A stretch of 51,374 bases of DNA from positions 11,950 through 63,323 of the forward strand of contig NW_006889853.1 of assembly GCF_000231115.1 (NCBI RefSeq), given 5' to 3'. The DNA is from Vittaforma corneae ATCC 50505 (taxonomy: Eukaryota > Microsporidia > Nosematidae). Shown one piece after another: positions 1 to 9,270 of the stretch. The notes beneath the pieces are model-generated. The model was given only the letters and a program-made list of their open reading frames with translations, was not told the DNA's origin and ran no database searches. The translations under genes and the position numbers were made by a program. Every line of letters begins with the position of its first letter. Positions within the stretch are counted from its first letter, which is position 1.

Positions 1-1033
1 CAATCCTCTTCACCAGAAAGCACATTGCTAGGGATGCAATAATGTAGGGTGCAACAAAGATGGATAAAAGATCAAAGTGTCTTGCATGTCCTATCTCGTG
101 CAACAGCAAAGCCTTGACTGCTTCAAAGCTGTTGTTCTGGATCGTATCCTTGCCAATCATGATGCTCATAATAGATTTGAATGGAACAGTATTGCTGGCT
201 GCATTGTCAGAATACATACCACCTACAACAAACACTCTTGAAATGTCAACATCGAACTCGGCAAAAAACTTTTCGTATTGAGAAATATCCATTCTATTCC
301 TTTGGAAGTATTCAGTAATGGGAGTGCCTCCCAGAAGATAGGGTGTGAAATATGCTCGCAAGAGAGCCACTGCAGCGACAAGACAGTTGCCAAAAATTAT
401 AAGACGAGTTGTTGATACCTTTGAGGTGATGAAGGAAACAAGCTTGACAATGCCGTATGAGATTATAGCGCAACCTATAAGGAAAAATAATTCAGGTGCT
501 ACAGCATATGTTACTAACAGCAATAAACCCATCGCTCCCCAGAAAACCCTTTTTCTTTTCGAATATATATGCGAAACTTTATAGTGATCAGGTGTGTACT
601 CAGATGCCACATCCAGTACTGCAAGGAAAAATAACACTATCGGTTGTACTAAAATAGTGCCATACCCAATAGCAATGTACAAGATCATTGGTGACCAATA
701 GTCCACATCTACGAAGCAGAAGGTGGTGGGCGTAGCGGTGTTTACTACTATCTTGGTATTCTCTGGGTAGAACCACCACAGCCCAATGCAGTGGTATGCA
801 AGTGCAGATCCAAAAATAATCATCTGCAGAGCTAGATACTTTGCAAACTCACTGGCCAGTGCTTTCTTGATCACAGCATATGAAGTACTGAGAAGATGCT
901 TGAGTCGTTCAACGACACTTGCTCGCTTGGCTCGTTTGAGTCTTCCAACAATGCTTGCTTGCTCAGCAGTTGCATTCTGTGTACCGAGCTCTATATCAAC
1001 TAAGAATCTATCTGTAGTGGCTAAAGTAGACAT
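1..1033 (-). CDS. STE24: Ste24-like CAAX prenyl protease (M48 zinc metallopeptidase), C-terminus cut by window edge
   Basis: The minus frame is open from ATG at 1033 to the left edge, about 344 residues. Seen: several hydrophobic segments, then near residue 320 the zinc-protease motif HEIGH in the context LLLHEIGHARHFDLL, followed by another hydrophobic stretch. HExxH between membrane helices is the hallmark of the M48 Ste24/CAAX protease family, which cleaves prenylated proteins in the ER or inner nuclear membrane. The region before it (VVGGMYSDNAASNTVP) corresponds to the 'SNAYF'-type segment of the family. The third zinc ligand, a downstream Glu, lies outside the window. The start is preceded by a long A/T tract and CCACCTC, in keeping with the C-rich start context of neighbouring genes. 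The alternative would be another M48 membrane protease (HtpX/Oma1-like), but the N-terminal helices favour Ste24. Confidence 0.82.
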   Translation of the reverse strand, partial: MSTLATTDRFLVDIELGTQNATAEQASIVGRLKRAKRASVVERLKHLLSTSYAVIKKALASEFAKYLALQMIIFGSALAYHCIGLWWFYPENTKIVVNTATPTTFCFVDVDYWSPMILYIAIGYGTILVQPIVLFFLAVLDVASEYTPDHYKVSHIYSKRKRVFWGAMGLLLLVTYAVAPELFFLIGCAIISYGIVKLVSFITSKVSTTRLIIFGNCLVAAVALLRAYFTPYLLGGTPITEYFQRNRMDISQYEKFFAEFDVDISRVFVVGGMYSDNAASNTVPFKSIMSIMIGKDTIQNNSFEAVKALLLHEIGHARHFDLLSIFVAPYIIASLAMCFLVKRI

Positions 1034-2428
1034 CTTTTATGAGGTGGAAAAATACAAACAAAATTTATCTAGAAAAAGTAAAAAAATTGATAAAAATTTC
1101 AGAAAAATCGGAATTGTTCGGAAATAATCTTCACCAACGATAGACTACACACTTGTACATATTGACATTAATTATGCATACCACTCATCCATTCCAGAGC
1201 CCCAACATGTATAGGAAAGCATCACCAGCAGCCCCCAATGCTTGTATTCTGCTCTTTTCTCAATATTTCCACCAGTTTGCTGTCTTACGCAGCAGTAGAT
1301 CCTTGATCTACTTGGGACTCCCCAACTCTAATGACGATGTGTGATTCTATTCATTCCCATCATTCGCTATGAGTTCACTCTACTCTTGTTCTACCTCCGC
1401 ACAGTGGTGTCCTTGTGACTACCAGCAAGCTTTTTGGCTTCTCAAAAATAATCTCAATACTGTCTAGAATGATTCCAGCTTGTTACTTCTAACATATAAA
1501 TGCTGTATTCTCCCGCATTACATGGCTCATCTGTTAACATTAAGATGTGTGGTTCACTGCCTATTACATCTTCATCTCCTGAGCTAAACAGCCATCTGCT
1601 CTCGCTACATCTAACCTGCTAGCTTTGTGTCTCGGACCAAAGATCCCATTGTGCGATACATTTCATTGCTAAATCACAATCAACTTCATATCTTCACCAT
1701 AATTAGTTTCTATGCAAATGTGCTGCTCCTTGTTGAGTCCAGCCGCATGGTGCAAGGCTCCTACAGACAGCTGGCAATATAAATAGTGCTGGCGACGTGT
1801 CTGACTCTTGTATTCGCTTTAGAAACATTTAGGATGGCCTCGGTAGTGCAAGTATCTCCTTTCAATCGGTGTAATCGTATTATGTTTCTGACTCATAAAA
1901 TTGGCACATGATGGCTCAGCATCATCACATTAGACATAGTACAGAGAGAAGCTCCAAGAATAATAAACCATTGATTAAATACTACATGCTTGAGCATCAT
2001 CTACATATGCTATATATTATTTTTAACAACAAAAATGGATTTAACGGTTACTTTAACAAAGAAAGGGCCTAGGCCGGATGAGCAAAAATGACTTGAGAGT
2101 ATCACCGAATCAACTAATGATAACATAGTGATGTTTATTTTAAATATTAATAAAAACGCTCTAACAAGCTTTTAGGGATCGATCTGTGTACATTAAAAAG
2201 ACAAATACAAAATAGTGGGATGGCAACAGCAAAAACGAATAAAAAACGATGGCCACACTATGCATTTTACTTAGATACTTTCTGTCTAAGAACCTAGCGA
2301 TGCCTTGTCCAAGTGGTTTATAAAGACTGCTCTCTTTTCAAAACTTTGATTATGTCTGGCACGCATCTTAGTATACCTCATAATAAAGAAAATACCGTTT
2401 AAATGCATTCCTTTATCTGCAATTGAGA
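1034..2428. other. 1.4 kb without a convincing gene
   Basis: Stop codons are frequent in all frames and no open frame has a recognisable domain or a C-triplet start context. The first 80 bases are A/T-rich and are probably the promoter of the minus-strand Ste24-like gene. A small frame beginning near 2036 encodes only about 18 residues. I looked for tRNA T-loops and U6/U2-type signatures and found none. An unrecognised structured RNA cannot be excluded. Confidence 0.5.
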
Positions 2429-3712
2429 TCAATACTTATCCATTGGTTCATTCTCAATGGGAATAAAACTTTCGTTGCTACCATACTTGCTGTCTTGGAG
2501 GCCAGCAAACTTAAAATCATTTCTTAGCATCATTGTCTCCATGCCAAAATAATCGGAATTCGTTGAAAAACGGTCGCCTACCGTGTTCCATATAGCCATA
2601 TCAATCATAAATACAATCCACAAGACCCCCACGAGAACGGTAAGAAAGGGCATCCACCAGAATACATATTCGCATGCCATTTTCACAGTTTCATTAACAA
2701 ACCTGCTTAACCATGAATTATTAATCAAAGAGTTGACATTCCTCAGAGCCTTGAATGGAAGACAATACCATGAATCGCATTGTGAAATCAGCTTTGAAAT
2801 TTCATATGTGTAATATACTGACAGACCCAATAGTAAGGGTATCTGAACTAGGGACAGTTTTTCTAATGAAAATCTAAACGAAAGAAAATAGCAAAGTGTA
2901 AAGAAAGTAAAAATGGCAATTAGAACAATTATTCCTATCTGGAAATATATTGATTCAGTAATGCTCTTTATATTTTCCAGGGCTTCGTGGGTAGAGTGTA
3001 ATATTGCATCTTTATCAGAAGTATTGAAGTAGCCAAGGAACTTGGAAAACTGGTCCATATATTTTTCAGACTGAAGATCGGAAAGAAAAGCATTAATATT
3101 GTGCACAAGAAAGTAGAACATGGAGTATCCGATTGCGAGAATTGAGAAGTTGATGTATACAGGAAGAAAAATACCATGAATTCTTTTCAGAGGTGGCAGA
3201 AGCGTTGCCAAGCAGCTCGAAACAAGCATATAAAAGGAAACAATCAAAAACGGGTTTTTTGCCAAGTCAGGAATGTCTATTGTATCAAACCTGGCTACGA
3301 CACCCAATACAATAAGTAAGTATGGTACTAGAGAAGAAAAGTCAAATATCACGGAAGAGACAGGCCTTTTAATCGGATGCTCACCGCCGTATCTTTGATA
3401 AGTATTGGTTCGATCTGGTTGTGCGAATTCTTCTGAATTTTGCTCGATATCTGCCTGGGTCCTATCAATTTTCATTAAATCATCACTTCTTTCTTCCTCA
3501 TTCTCAGAATAGCCTGAGTCGTTATTCTCTTGTTGAGCCTGCTGAACAAATGCCTGTTGCTTGGAGAACAGATAGTCTGAGGTGTAATGCTCACTATATG
3601 TGGGTATCTCGAGATCTCTTGTTGCAGCTACGTCGCGAGTAAGTACAGACTGCATTGCTAGCAAAATTGTAAAATATAATTTCGTTGTTTTTATAGCATT
3701 TGCTTTGCGCAT
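2429..3712 (-). CDS. Multi-pass membrane protein with signal-like N-terminus, function unknown
   Basis: About 427 residues. I chose the ATG at 3712 rather than an upstream ATG at 3787 because the A/T tract followed by ACCACCG lies just before it, matching other starts here. The protein begins MRKANAIKTTKLYFTILLAM, a basic then hydrophobic stretch that could be a signal peptide. A polar, Gln/Glu/Asp-rich segment of roughly 100 residues follows, then six hydrophobic stretches. The last lies close to a C-terminal tail ending in FIPIENEPMDKY. I recognise no family motif. The topology suggests a lumenal or extracellular polar domain followed by a membrane bundle. No neighbour suggests a pathway. 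Confidence 0.7.
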   Translation of the reverse strand: MRKANAIKTTKLYFTILLAMQSVLTRDVAATRDLEIPTYSEHYTSDYLFSKQQAFVQQAQQENNDSGYSENEEERSDDLMKIDRTQADIEQNSEEFAQPDRTNTYQRYGGEHPIKRPVSSVIFDFSSLVPYLLIVLGVVARFDTIDIPDLAKNPFLIVSFYMLVSSCLATLLPPLKRIHGIFLPVYINFSILAIGYSMFYFLVHNINAFLSDLQSEKYMDQFSKFLGYFNTSDKDAILHSTHEALENIKSITESIYFQIGIIVLIAIFTFFTLCYFLSFRFSLEKLSLVQIPLLLGLSVYYTYEISKLISQCDSWYCLPFKALRNVNSLINNSWLSRFVNETVKMACEYVFWWMPFLTVLVGVLWIVFMIDMAIWNTVGDRFSTNSDYFGMETMMLRNDFKFAGLQDSKYGSNESFIPIENEPMDKY

Positions 3713-4063
3713 TTCACGGTGGTAAAAATTTTTAAGAAAAATTTTAGAACAGGTAGAAGGAAAGACTAAATAAACTAGCATCTGCATTTTGCCACACTAC
3801 AGTATTCTTAGACTATATATTTCAAACTAATGAACCGCAACAGTAGGCTATACGATACTGCCTGATTGTACTGGTATATTTATTTTAAAATGGCTTGCTT
3901 GGGAAACAAGTGCAGAATCATTCGGTCCACCTGTGCTATCGGCTTTCATAAAATAGCAAAATAAATAAAAAATGCATCGTTAGGAACAGCTGTCTTTTTA
4001 GCACAGCCTGGCTATTAATCTTTGGGCACAAATCTGCTTATTGTAGGCTTCTGATTTACCCTG
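3713..4063. promoter_or_regulatory. Divergent intergenic region between two membrane-protein genes
   Basis: About 350 bases between divergently transcribed genes at 3712 (minus) and 4064 (plus). The right end carries TTTACCCTG immediately before the plus-strand ATG. The left end carries A/T runs followed by ACCACCG on the minus strand. It probably holds both promoters. No other structure is visible. Confidence 0.5.
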
Positions 4064-4480
4064 ATGTATCAACATGAAGCTCCTCCTGTAGGCTTCACCC
4101 GTGACGACCCAAATCTAGACTACAAAGCTTTCGTGGGTCATCTTCACAGCACCAATGGATATCCACAGGCTTATTCTCCGGGGCTGTGTTCTTCTTCACA
4201 CGATATCAACAATCAGAATATTTTACAACACCATAAGCTTGAGGAAAATAGATTTAAAAAACTTGCAGAAGCAGTATTTAACACCATGTTTTTGTGCATT
4301 TATCTTATTGGATTGCTGGCCAGTGTTGTTTTTGGCATTTTATCCTTTGTTCTATTCATTCAACTAGGATACTCGCTCACTGCAATGCTAGGCAATCCGA
4401 AATATTCTCAAATCCCAGCTACATTTGCAATATCCTCTGCAGCAGCCTTGGTCAGCTACATATTTGGTGATTATTGTTGA
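4064..4480 (+). CDS. Small two-helix membrane protein, copy 1 of a tandem pair
   Basis: 138 residues. The first ~65 are polar and rich in His, Tyr, Pro, Gly and Asn. Two hydrophobic segments follow, near residues 75-102 (LIGLLASVVFGILSFVLFI) and 113-134 (FAISSAAALVSYIFG), with a C-terminal Asp-Tyr-Cys. The gene 236 bases downstream encodes a clear paralogue with the same architecture and the shared patterns LYxIGLLxSV and FAISxAxxxVSYxFG. ACCC sits just upstream of ATG (TTTACCCTGATG), supporting this start. No known family is recognised. A His/Tyr-rich head on a helical hairpin could be a membrane-surface protein, but that is inference. Confidence 0.75.
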   Translation: MYQHEAPPVGFTRDDPNLDYKAFVGHLHSTNGYPQAYSPGLCSSSHDINNQNILQHHKLEENRFKKLAEAVFNTMFLCIYLIGLLASVVFGILSFVLFIQLGYSLTAMLGNPKYSQIPATFAISSAAALVSYIFGDYC

Positions 4481-4715
4481 GCTTGTGCGAACTGATAGTT
4501 AGTCTAATATTCGTGTAAAACATATATTGAAGTTGACGCATGTGGCGGCTTGGATGCGCCACTACACTGCAGCACTGCCCAAACACACTTTAGAAATACT
4601 TCTTGTGGCACCATTGTGTGCCGTTGAAATTTCTTTTGAATTAAAAATTCAAAATTTTCAAACGATTTTTGTTTTTTCAGAGAAACTTATTTTCCCAGAA
4701 CTTTGACACCCCAAA

Positions 4716-5108
4716 ATGCAATACTGCGGAAACACACCAATACACACGACCAACGGCACCTACTACATGCACCAAGCCCATGGCTACGGCGGACACTCAC
4801 CAGCTGGCATGCATGCAGACACTTCCAGCCACAGCTGTGTCATGAATCAAAACACATCTGAAAAGAACTGGTTCAAAACAGCTGCATTTTTCATATTCAG
4901 GATTGTTTTCCTCTTTCTCTATTTCATAGGACTGCTAGTTAGTGTTATTGCAGGAGTCCTCTTGCTGATTTATCTCGCTACTGAGTGTTTTTACTCATCT
5001 GAAGCATCGTTTGACGACTCCTACTGCTCCGAACTTCTAATCGTCTTTGCGATTTCTGTTGCAGTGACATTTGTTAGCTATGTGTTTGGAATGTGTTGTG
5101 TTGGATAG
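4716..5108 (+). CDS. Small two-helix membrane protein, copy 2 of a tandem pair
   Basis: 130 residues, paralogous to the gene at 4064. A polar N-terminus rich in His, Gly, Tyr and Ser (HQAHGYGGHSP, residues ~20-30) is followed by two hydrophobic helices containing YFIGLLVSVIAGVLLLIYLA and FAISVAVTFVSYVFG. It ends in Cys-Cys-Val-Gly. Cysteines flank both helices. The start follows GACACCCCAAAATG, the C-run context common here. The heads of the two copies have diverged far more than the helices, suggesting the helices carry the conserved function or that the exposed head evolves quickly. Function unknown. Confidence 0.75.
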   Translation: MQYCGNTPIHTTNGTYYMHQAHGYGGHSPAGMHADTSSHSCVMNQNTSEKNWFKTAAFFIFRIVFLFLYFIGLLVSVIAGVLLLIYLATECFYSSEASFDDSYCSELLIVFAISVAVTFVSYVFGMCCVG

Positions 5109-5299
5109 CTATCATTAAATTATTTTATCAACTAGGAAACTATGCTTGCTGACTTAAACATCGTTATACTGCATGGCAGTTTGATTACGGTGACGCCTTG
5201 TTTAAGAACAGACAACATGCTCTATGCTCATGCTTTTGGATGGACAAAATGTCTAATGTTTTGTGTTTTATCGATAATTACATGCTCATTATTATCATT

Positions 5300-5653
5300 T
5301 CATTTATTAAAAAAAGTAAAAACTTCCTTAGCGAAACATTCACCTCCCAAATTATTCTTGGCAATAAACTCAAAAATGTAGTTAAAATATGCTTCAAACA
5401 GCTTTCTTCTATTTTCAATAAGCACTGGATCCGTCTTTCCAAACCATCTCTTCCCCGGAAATTCAGGCAGCTTTGGAAAAGCTCTGGAAATTTTTTCATG
5501 AAGCTTCAAAATCTCAGAGTATCGCTTATAAGTCCTTGTGTATGCAGACGATAGCTCGGGCATATTTGTTATCAGAATAAACTGGTACTCTGTATGCCCC
5601 TTTACTTTCCTGGTTGATGGTATTGAAATTTCAAAAACAAGCTTTTCTGTCAT
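5300..5653 (-). CDS. PX (phox homology) domain protein, sorting-nexin-like
   Basis: 117 residues from the ATG at 5653. An upstream in-frame ATG at 5755 would add a non-conserved leader. The protein is essentially one PX domain: the basic strand motif YKRYSEILKLH (residues 42-52), the proline-containing loop FPKLPEFPGKRW (59-70) and the helix starting NRRKLFEAYFNYI (81-93). R44/Y45, K68/R69 and R82/R83 occupy the positions that bind phosphatidylinositol-3-phosphate in PX domains. It therefore probably targets endosomal or other PI3P-bearing membranes. At this length it resembles a minimal Snx3/Grd19-type nexin without a BAR domain. No clear C-triplet precedes the start; an A/T-rich box (TTTTTATAATAAAATA) lies about 20 bases upstream. 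Confidence 0.82.
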   Translation of the reverse strand: MTEKLVFEISIPSTRKVKGHTEYQFILITNMPELSSAYTRTYKRYSEILKLHEKISRAFPKLPEFPGKRWFGKTDPVLIENRRKLFEAYFNYIFEFIAKNNLGGECFAKEVFTFFNK

Positions 5654-5891
5654 CAGATGTTTGTGTATTTTATTATAAAAAGATGCCTGAAACAATCCTA
5701 AACATCTCAATATAGCAAAGATGATGTGACATGTAAATACGGTCTGGCATCGCAACTAGCTGGGATGCAGATCAAGATTTCAAGCCCTTGTGCACGACGT
5801 GTGGCTGGGTTCCTATCTTAAGTCCAGCCTTACTATAAACTCAGATTTTCACTAACAGCCTTTTAAATTTTATGCATTTGACCCATGACAA

Positions 5892-7397
5892 ATGAACTCT
5901 GCCAACCCCAAGTATGGGATCACAGGCCCAGCCTCCCTCAAAGAGAGTACCCAGGAATCAACACAACTGGCCAACCAGATGGACAAGTATCTCAGAGAGT
6001 CTAATTTCTTTGAATCGGAGGATGCAGGACAGACAAGGGAAAGAGTCTTGGGCAGACTTGATTTTCTTGTTAAAAAATTTGTAGAAAAGACAGCGCCCGA
6101 AGGAGAGCAGAAGAACTATGGCGGAAAGATATTTACATTTGGCTCGTACAGACTGGGTGTGCACGACAGAGGGGCGGACATTGATGTTCTATGTGTTGTT
6201 CCCCGCCATGTTTCAAGAAAGGACTTCTTTACAATATTCTACGAGGAGCTAGGCCAGGATGAAAATGTAAAAGAAATCAGCAAGATAGAGGATGCCTATG
6301 TTCCCATAATTAGTTTGACGTACGACGGCATTCCAATTGACCTTACATTTGCCAGGCTGAACCTTCCTGTTATAGCTGAAAATATTAGTCTCCTCAATGA
6401 CACTATCCTCAGGTCCATGGATGAAAAATGCATTTTGAGTTTAAATGGCTCCAGAGTCACTGATGCCATACTCCGCTTAATCCCCCGGGTGGATGTCTTT
6501 CATTCGGCTCTCCGGGCCATAAAGTTCTGGGCCAAAAGGCGATACATATATGGCAATGCATACGGCTATTTTGGAGGAGTGACCTTCTCAATCTGCGTTG
6601 CCAGAATCTGCCAGATGTATCCCAATCTCTGCGCCTATGACATTGTCTGCAAGTTCTTTGAGACGTATTCCTCCTGGAAATGGCCTACGCCTGTGCAGCT
6701 CTGCTCCATCGTGGATCACAACTATAATCTTAAGGTGTGGGATCCTAAGGTGTATCCCGCTGATAAGTATCATAAAATGCCGGTGATAACCCCGGTCTAT
6801 CCATCCATCAACTCCACACACAATGTTACTCAGAGCACCTTCATTCTTATCTGTTCGGAGCTTGCACGTGGAAATGAATTGATGAGATCCAAGGCGCCTT
6901 TTTCAAAGCTGTTTGAAGTTTCAGGCTTTTTCAAAAAGCACAAAATGTTTATCGAGGTGCGCATCAACTCGGAAGATTTGCAGGCATTTAATATCTGGGA
7001 AGGATATATCCAATCCAAGATAAGGATTCTGTGTACTAAGCTTGAGAATTTAGAGAATATCTCGTTGGCAGCGCCCTTTCCCAAGGCATTTACAGGACGC
7101 AGTTGTAAGGCAAGCAACACTGACAATATTGGTGGCGCTGCGAGCACCGGCAGTAAAAGCAGTGGCATTAGTAATAAAATAGAGGAGTATTTTACTTTGT
7201 TTTATATTGCTGTTGATGTTTCTATCAATCCTAGCTCATCTAAGAAGATATTCGTGGGTGAGCCAATTGGAGATTTCCTCAATTTTGTGAATTCGTGGGA
7301 GGGAAAGCTGCCAGAAATGAAGATTGAAATAAATTCAAAAAAGAAAAAGGAAATTCAAAGTATGGATTTTATTAAAAATTTAGAACAAGACAAATAA
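5892..7397 (+). CDS. PAP1: Nuclear poly(A) polymerase
   Basis: 501 residues. The N-terminus YGITGPASLKEST and the nucleotidyltransferase motif FGSYRLGVHDRGADIDVL (residues 83-100) are diagnostic of canonical eukaryotic poly(A) polymerase. The catalytic aspartates would be D96, D98 and D150 (in IPIDLTF), close to the yeast D100/D102/D154 numbering. The middle domain (ALRAIKFWAKRR, YGYFGGVTFSI) and the C-terminal RNA-binding RRM-like domain (residues ~340-495) are present. A Gly/Ser/Asn-rich insertion lies near residues 405-430. It adds poly(A) tails to mRNA in the nucleus. The start follows TTTGACCCATGACAAATG; the closer ATG at 5884 is out of frame, so 5892 is used. The C-terminus is shorter than in vertebrates and similar to yeast. 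Confidence 0.95.
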   Translation: MNSANPKYGITGPASLKESTQESTQLANQMDKYLRESNFFESEDAGQTRERVLGRLDFLVKKFVEKTAPEGEQKNYGGKIFTFGSYRLGVHDRGADIDVLCVVPRHVSRKDFFTIFYEELGQDENVKEISKIEDAYVPIISLTYDGIPIDLTFARLNLPVIAENISLLNDTILRSMDEKCILSLNGSRVTDAILRLIPRVDVFHSALRAIKFWAKRRYIYGNAYGYFGGVTFSICVARICQMYPNLCAYDIVCKFFETYSSWKWPTPVQLCSIVDHNYNLKVWDPKVYPADKYHKMPVITPVYPSINSTHNVTQSTFILICSELARGNELMRSKAPFSKLFEVSGFFKKHKMFIEVRINSEDLQAFNIWEGYIQSKIRILCTKLENLENISLAAPFPKAFTGRSCKASNTDNIGGAASTGSKSSGISNKIEEYFTLFYIAVDVSINPSSSKKIFVGEPIGDFLNFVNSWEGKLPEMKIEINSKKKKEIQSMDFIKNLEQDK

Positions 7398-7761
7398 ATA
7401 CTTTTTAAATGAATCAGCAGAACATTGATCGGAAATAGGCCATTCCTTGTCGTCCATACGTTTGTTCTTCAACACAAAGTTTATGCTTTCTGTTTTCAGC
7501 CAGTTCTATCATCTAAGTGATCCAATAGCTTGCTGCACTTGAGCCTTTCAAAATTTGGGGGAAATACAGCCAGGGACCGCAGAAGCTGTTTTGTTCTCGG
7601 TCATATTGCAGCTGGCCAGGACAGCTCGTCGTCCTATCAACAAATGCATGCCCCAAGACTGTCTGTCGTCAATGGTCCTTCATAAGTTTTGGAGGGAAAA
7701 CAAGGTGGAATCCCCATTCCCTCCAAAAAACTCTATAAATTTGAAAATTCTTTGACCCCCA
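7398..7761 (+). promoter_or_regulatory. Upstream region of histone H2A with TATA-like box and C-run
   Basis: The stretch between PAP1 and H2A contains a TATAAAT box at 7734-7740 and CCCCC at 7756-7760, directly before the H2A ATG at 7762. This is the clearest TATA-plus-C-run promoter in the window. A 66-codon open frame at 7555-7755 has no recognisable content and is probably chance. The first bases after PAP1 carry AAATAAATA, a plausible 3' processing signal. Confidence 0.6.
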
Positions 7762-8112
7762 ATGCCAGGCAAGAGCGGTAAACAAGACCCAAAGGAGAAA
7801 AAGGCAGATGACAGAGATGTGTCGACATTCAAGCCAGCCCACATAAAAAGAATAGTAAAGGTGCTTACTAAGATGAGAGTCAGCAAAGACACACTGAGGG
7901 CAGTGTCCTCCGCCATCACTTACATTCTTCTCGAAATCCTCGATGGAGGAAAGAGCTGTTGTGTCAACGAAGGCAAGAAGAAGATGTCACCTAGACACAT
8001 TAACTCTGCCATCACCTCTGATTCTGAGTTGTCCAGTCTTCTCAAGAACTATGTAATCCAGTCAGGGGGAAGCAGACAGTTCTCTCTTCCTGAAGTCACC
8101 AGAAAGAATTAA
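7762..8112 (+). CDS. H2A: Histone H2A, highly divergent
   Basis: 116 residues. The C-terminal half carries the H2A pattern MSPRHINSAITSDSELSSLL (residues 75-94), matching the canonical IPRHLQLAIRNDEELNKLL, followed by a Gly-Gly pair in the docking region. The histone-fold alpha-2 (SSAITYILLEILD) is present. The usual AGLQFPVGR segment is replaced by STFKPAHIKRIVKVLTKMR. Of the acidic-patch residues, the E61, E64, D90 and E92 positions stay acidic (E58, D61, D87, E89), but the E56 and E91 positions are Thr and Ser. It packages DNA in the nucleosome with H2B. TATAAAT and CCCCC lie upstream, and the stop runs into TAAATAAAG, a likely 3' end signal. Confidence 0.85.
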   Translation: MPGKSGKQDPKEKKADDRDVSTFKPAHIKRIVKVLTKMRVSKDTLRAVSSAITYILLEILDGGKSCCVNEGKKKMSPRHINSAITSDSELSSLLKNYVIQSGGSRQFSLPEVTRKN

Positions 8113-8300
8113 ATAAAGTAATTGTCTAGTCCATCATGTGTCTTATGTGTTGTATTTGTTGATCGGCTTGTATCTTTTGCTAGCATTGCTTAAAGAGGTC
8201 TGCCTAGAGGCAATAATAGTCCCGGCAAACATGCCTTTTCTATGGCGCACTACTCTTGGTTTGCTGGACCTTAGCATACAAAATGCTGTAGGCTCTTTTC

Positions 8301-8849
8301 TTATTCTACCCTTTTGCATTTCTTTGAATTTTCAAAATCCCAAAACCAGTCGCCATCGTCCTCTTCCTTAAAGGCTTGTTTAAAGACCTGTTTATTTTCG
8401 AACACAAACATCTCTCTCAATGAATCAGCGAATGCTTGATCAATATTCTCTCTTGCACTTTCATTTGCTTGTTCTTTGAAAGGTACAATATTCCGTCTCT
8501 TTTCCCTCACTTTGTTAACTGGCAATTCTCCAAGCAGTCCAATGCCCAATCTATCATTTGCATTTATTCTACATTCCTCGATGCCTTCTGGTGGGGCATG
8601 TGTCCAGTAATGCTCCTTCTCGTTGCCCTTCTTCTTTATTTTTACAAACTCTGGATTCTTAGACAGAACATGTCTAATGTTTCCTTTCCAAGTCTTAGAA
8701 TTTAGAGAAGTAAAGAGTAGCGGGTGTCTGGTACTCAAGTAGCTGAAGATATTGCTGGAGGTGGCCATTCTGTCCCCTGTACTGTATATTGCTTCCTTTA
8801 TTAAAGAGTAATATGTTGTGTCTTTGAGAATCCTAATCTTCTTGGTCAT
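8301..8849 (-). CDS. Forkhead (winged-helix) transcription factor
   Basis: 182 residues. A forkhead domain spans about residues 11-86: YYSLIKEAIYSTGDRMAT (helix 1), SSNIFSYLSTRHPLLF (helix 2), TWKGNIRHVLSKNPEFVKI (recognition helix) and the wing with YWTHAP. This matches the family layout SLI..AI...P...LTL..IY.WI...FPYF...W.NSIRHNLS. The recognition-helix Arg59 and His60 are kept. The position of the usual base-contacting Asn is Gly56, with Asn57 next to it. The C-terminal ~95 residues are charged, with an acidic EEDDGDWFWDFE near the end that could be an activation or interaction segment. Nuclear DNA-binding regulator; its targets are not inferable here. Confidence 0.82.
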   Translation of the reverse strand: MTKKIRILKDTTYYSLIKEAIYSTGDRMATSSNIFSYLSTRHPLLFTSLNSKTWKGNIRHVLSKNPEFVKIKKKGNEKEHYWTHAPPEGIEECRINANDRLGIGLLGELPVNKVREKRRNIVPFKEQANESARENIDQAFADSLREMFVFENKQVFKQAFKEEDDGDWFWDFENSKKCKRVE

Positions 8850-9270
8850 TTTATGCGATAAGCATAAACTGCTCAGAAACCTTATTTCTTCTATTTTAGT
8901 TACGGTATGGCAATTGTCCTATCACCTATTGCTGGGCACTTAATAAAGTACTCATTGATAAAGCAGGTAGATGTTGAAAAAGAAGAGGCTTGCTGAAGCT
9001 ATGGCAAAATGAATGATGCGCATATAATATTTATAATGGAGCCGGCAGCTTTGAAATATTCAACACTGTGTGAATATGAAGACTATCTTGGGCATCTAAA
9101 CCTCTTGGCTGCAATGTAGACAGCTATTAGCACCGTGCCAGTGCTACAAACTATGTGGAATAGTCTAGATGCAGACACTGGCACTATTCTGAGCATAAAA
9201 GTTGGTTCTATGCTTACACTTTTGGTCATTCTACGCCTCATACTCTTTTTCCATTTTTTGTCTCCTCCTC
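8850..9270. promoter_or_regulatory. Divergent intergenic region between forkhead gene and HIR1
   Basis: About 420 bases upstream of both the minus-strand forkhead gene and the plus-strand HIR1 gene. The HIR1 start is preceded by a pyrimidine tract, TCTCCTCCTC. No strong TATA or C-run was found on the forkhead side. Nothing else is recognised. Confidence 0.4.

Noticed and set aside
1935..1955. ACAGAGAGAAG resembling the U6 snRNA ACAGAGA box
   Set aside because: No downstream U6 internal stem-loop (GCAAGGATGAC-like) sequence nearby.
5142..5554. Plus-strand frames opposite the PX gene
   Set aside because: Antisense to a clear PX domain, with no own motifs.
7555..7755. 66-codon plus-strand frame before H2A
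   Set aside because: No motif, and it overlaps the H2A TATA box; most likely promoter sequence.
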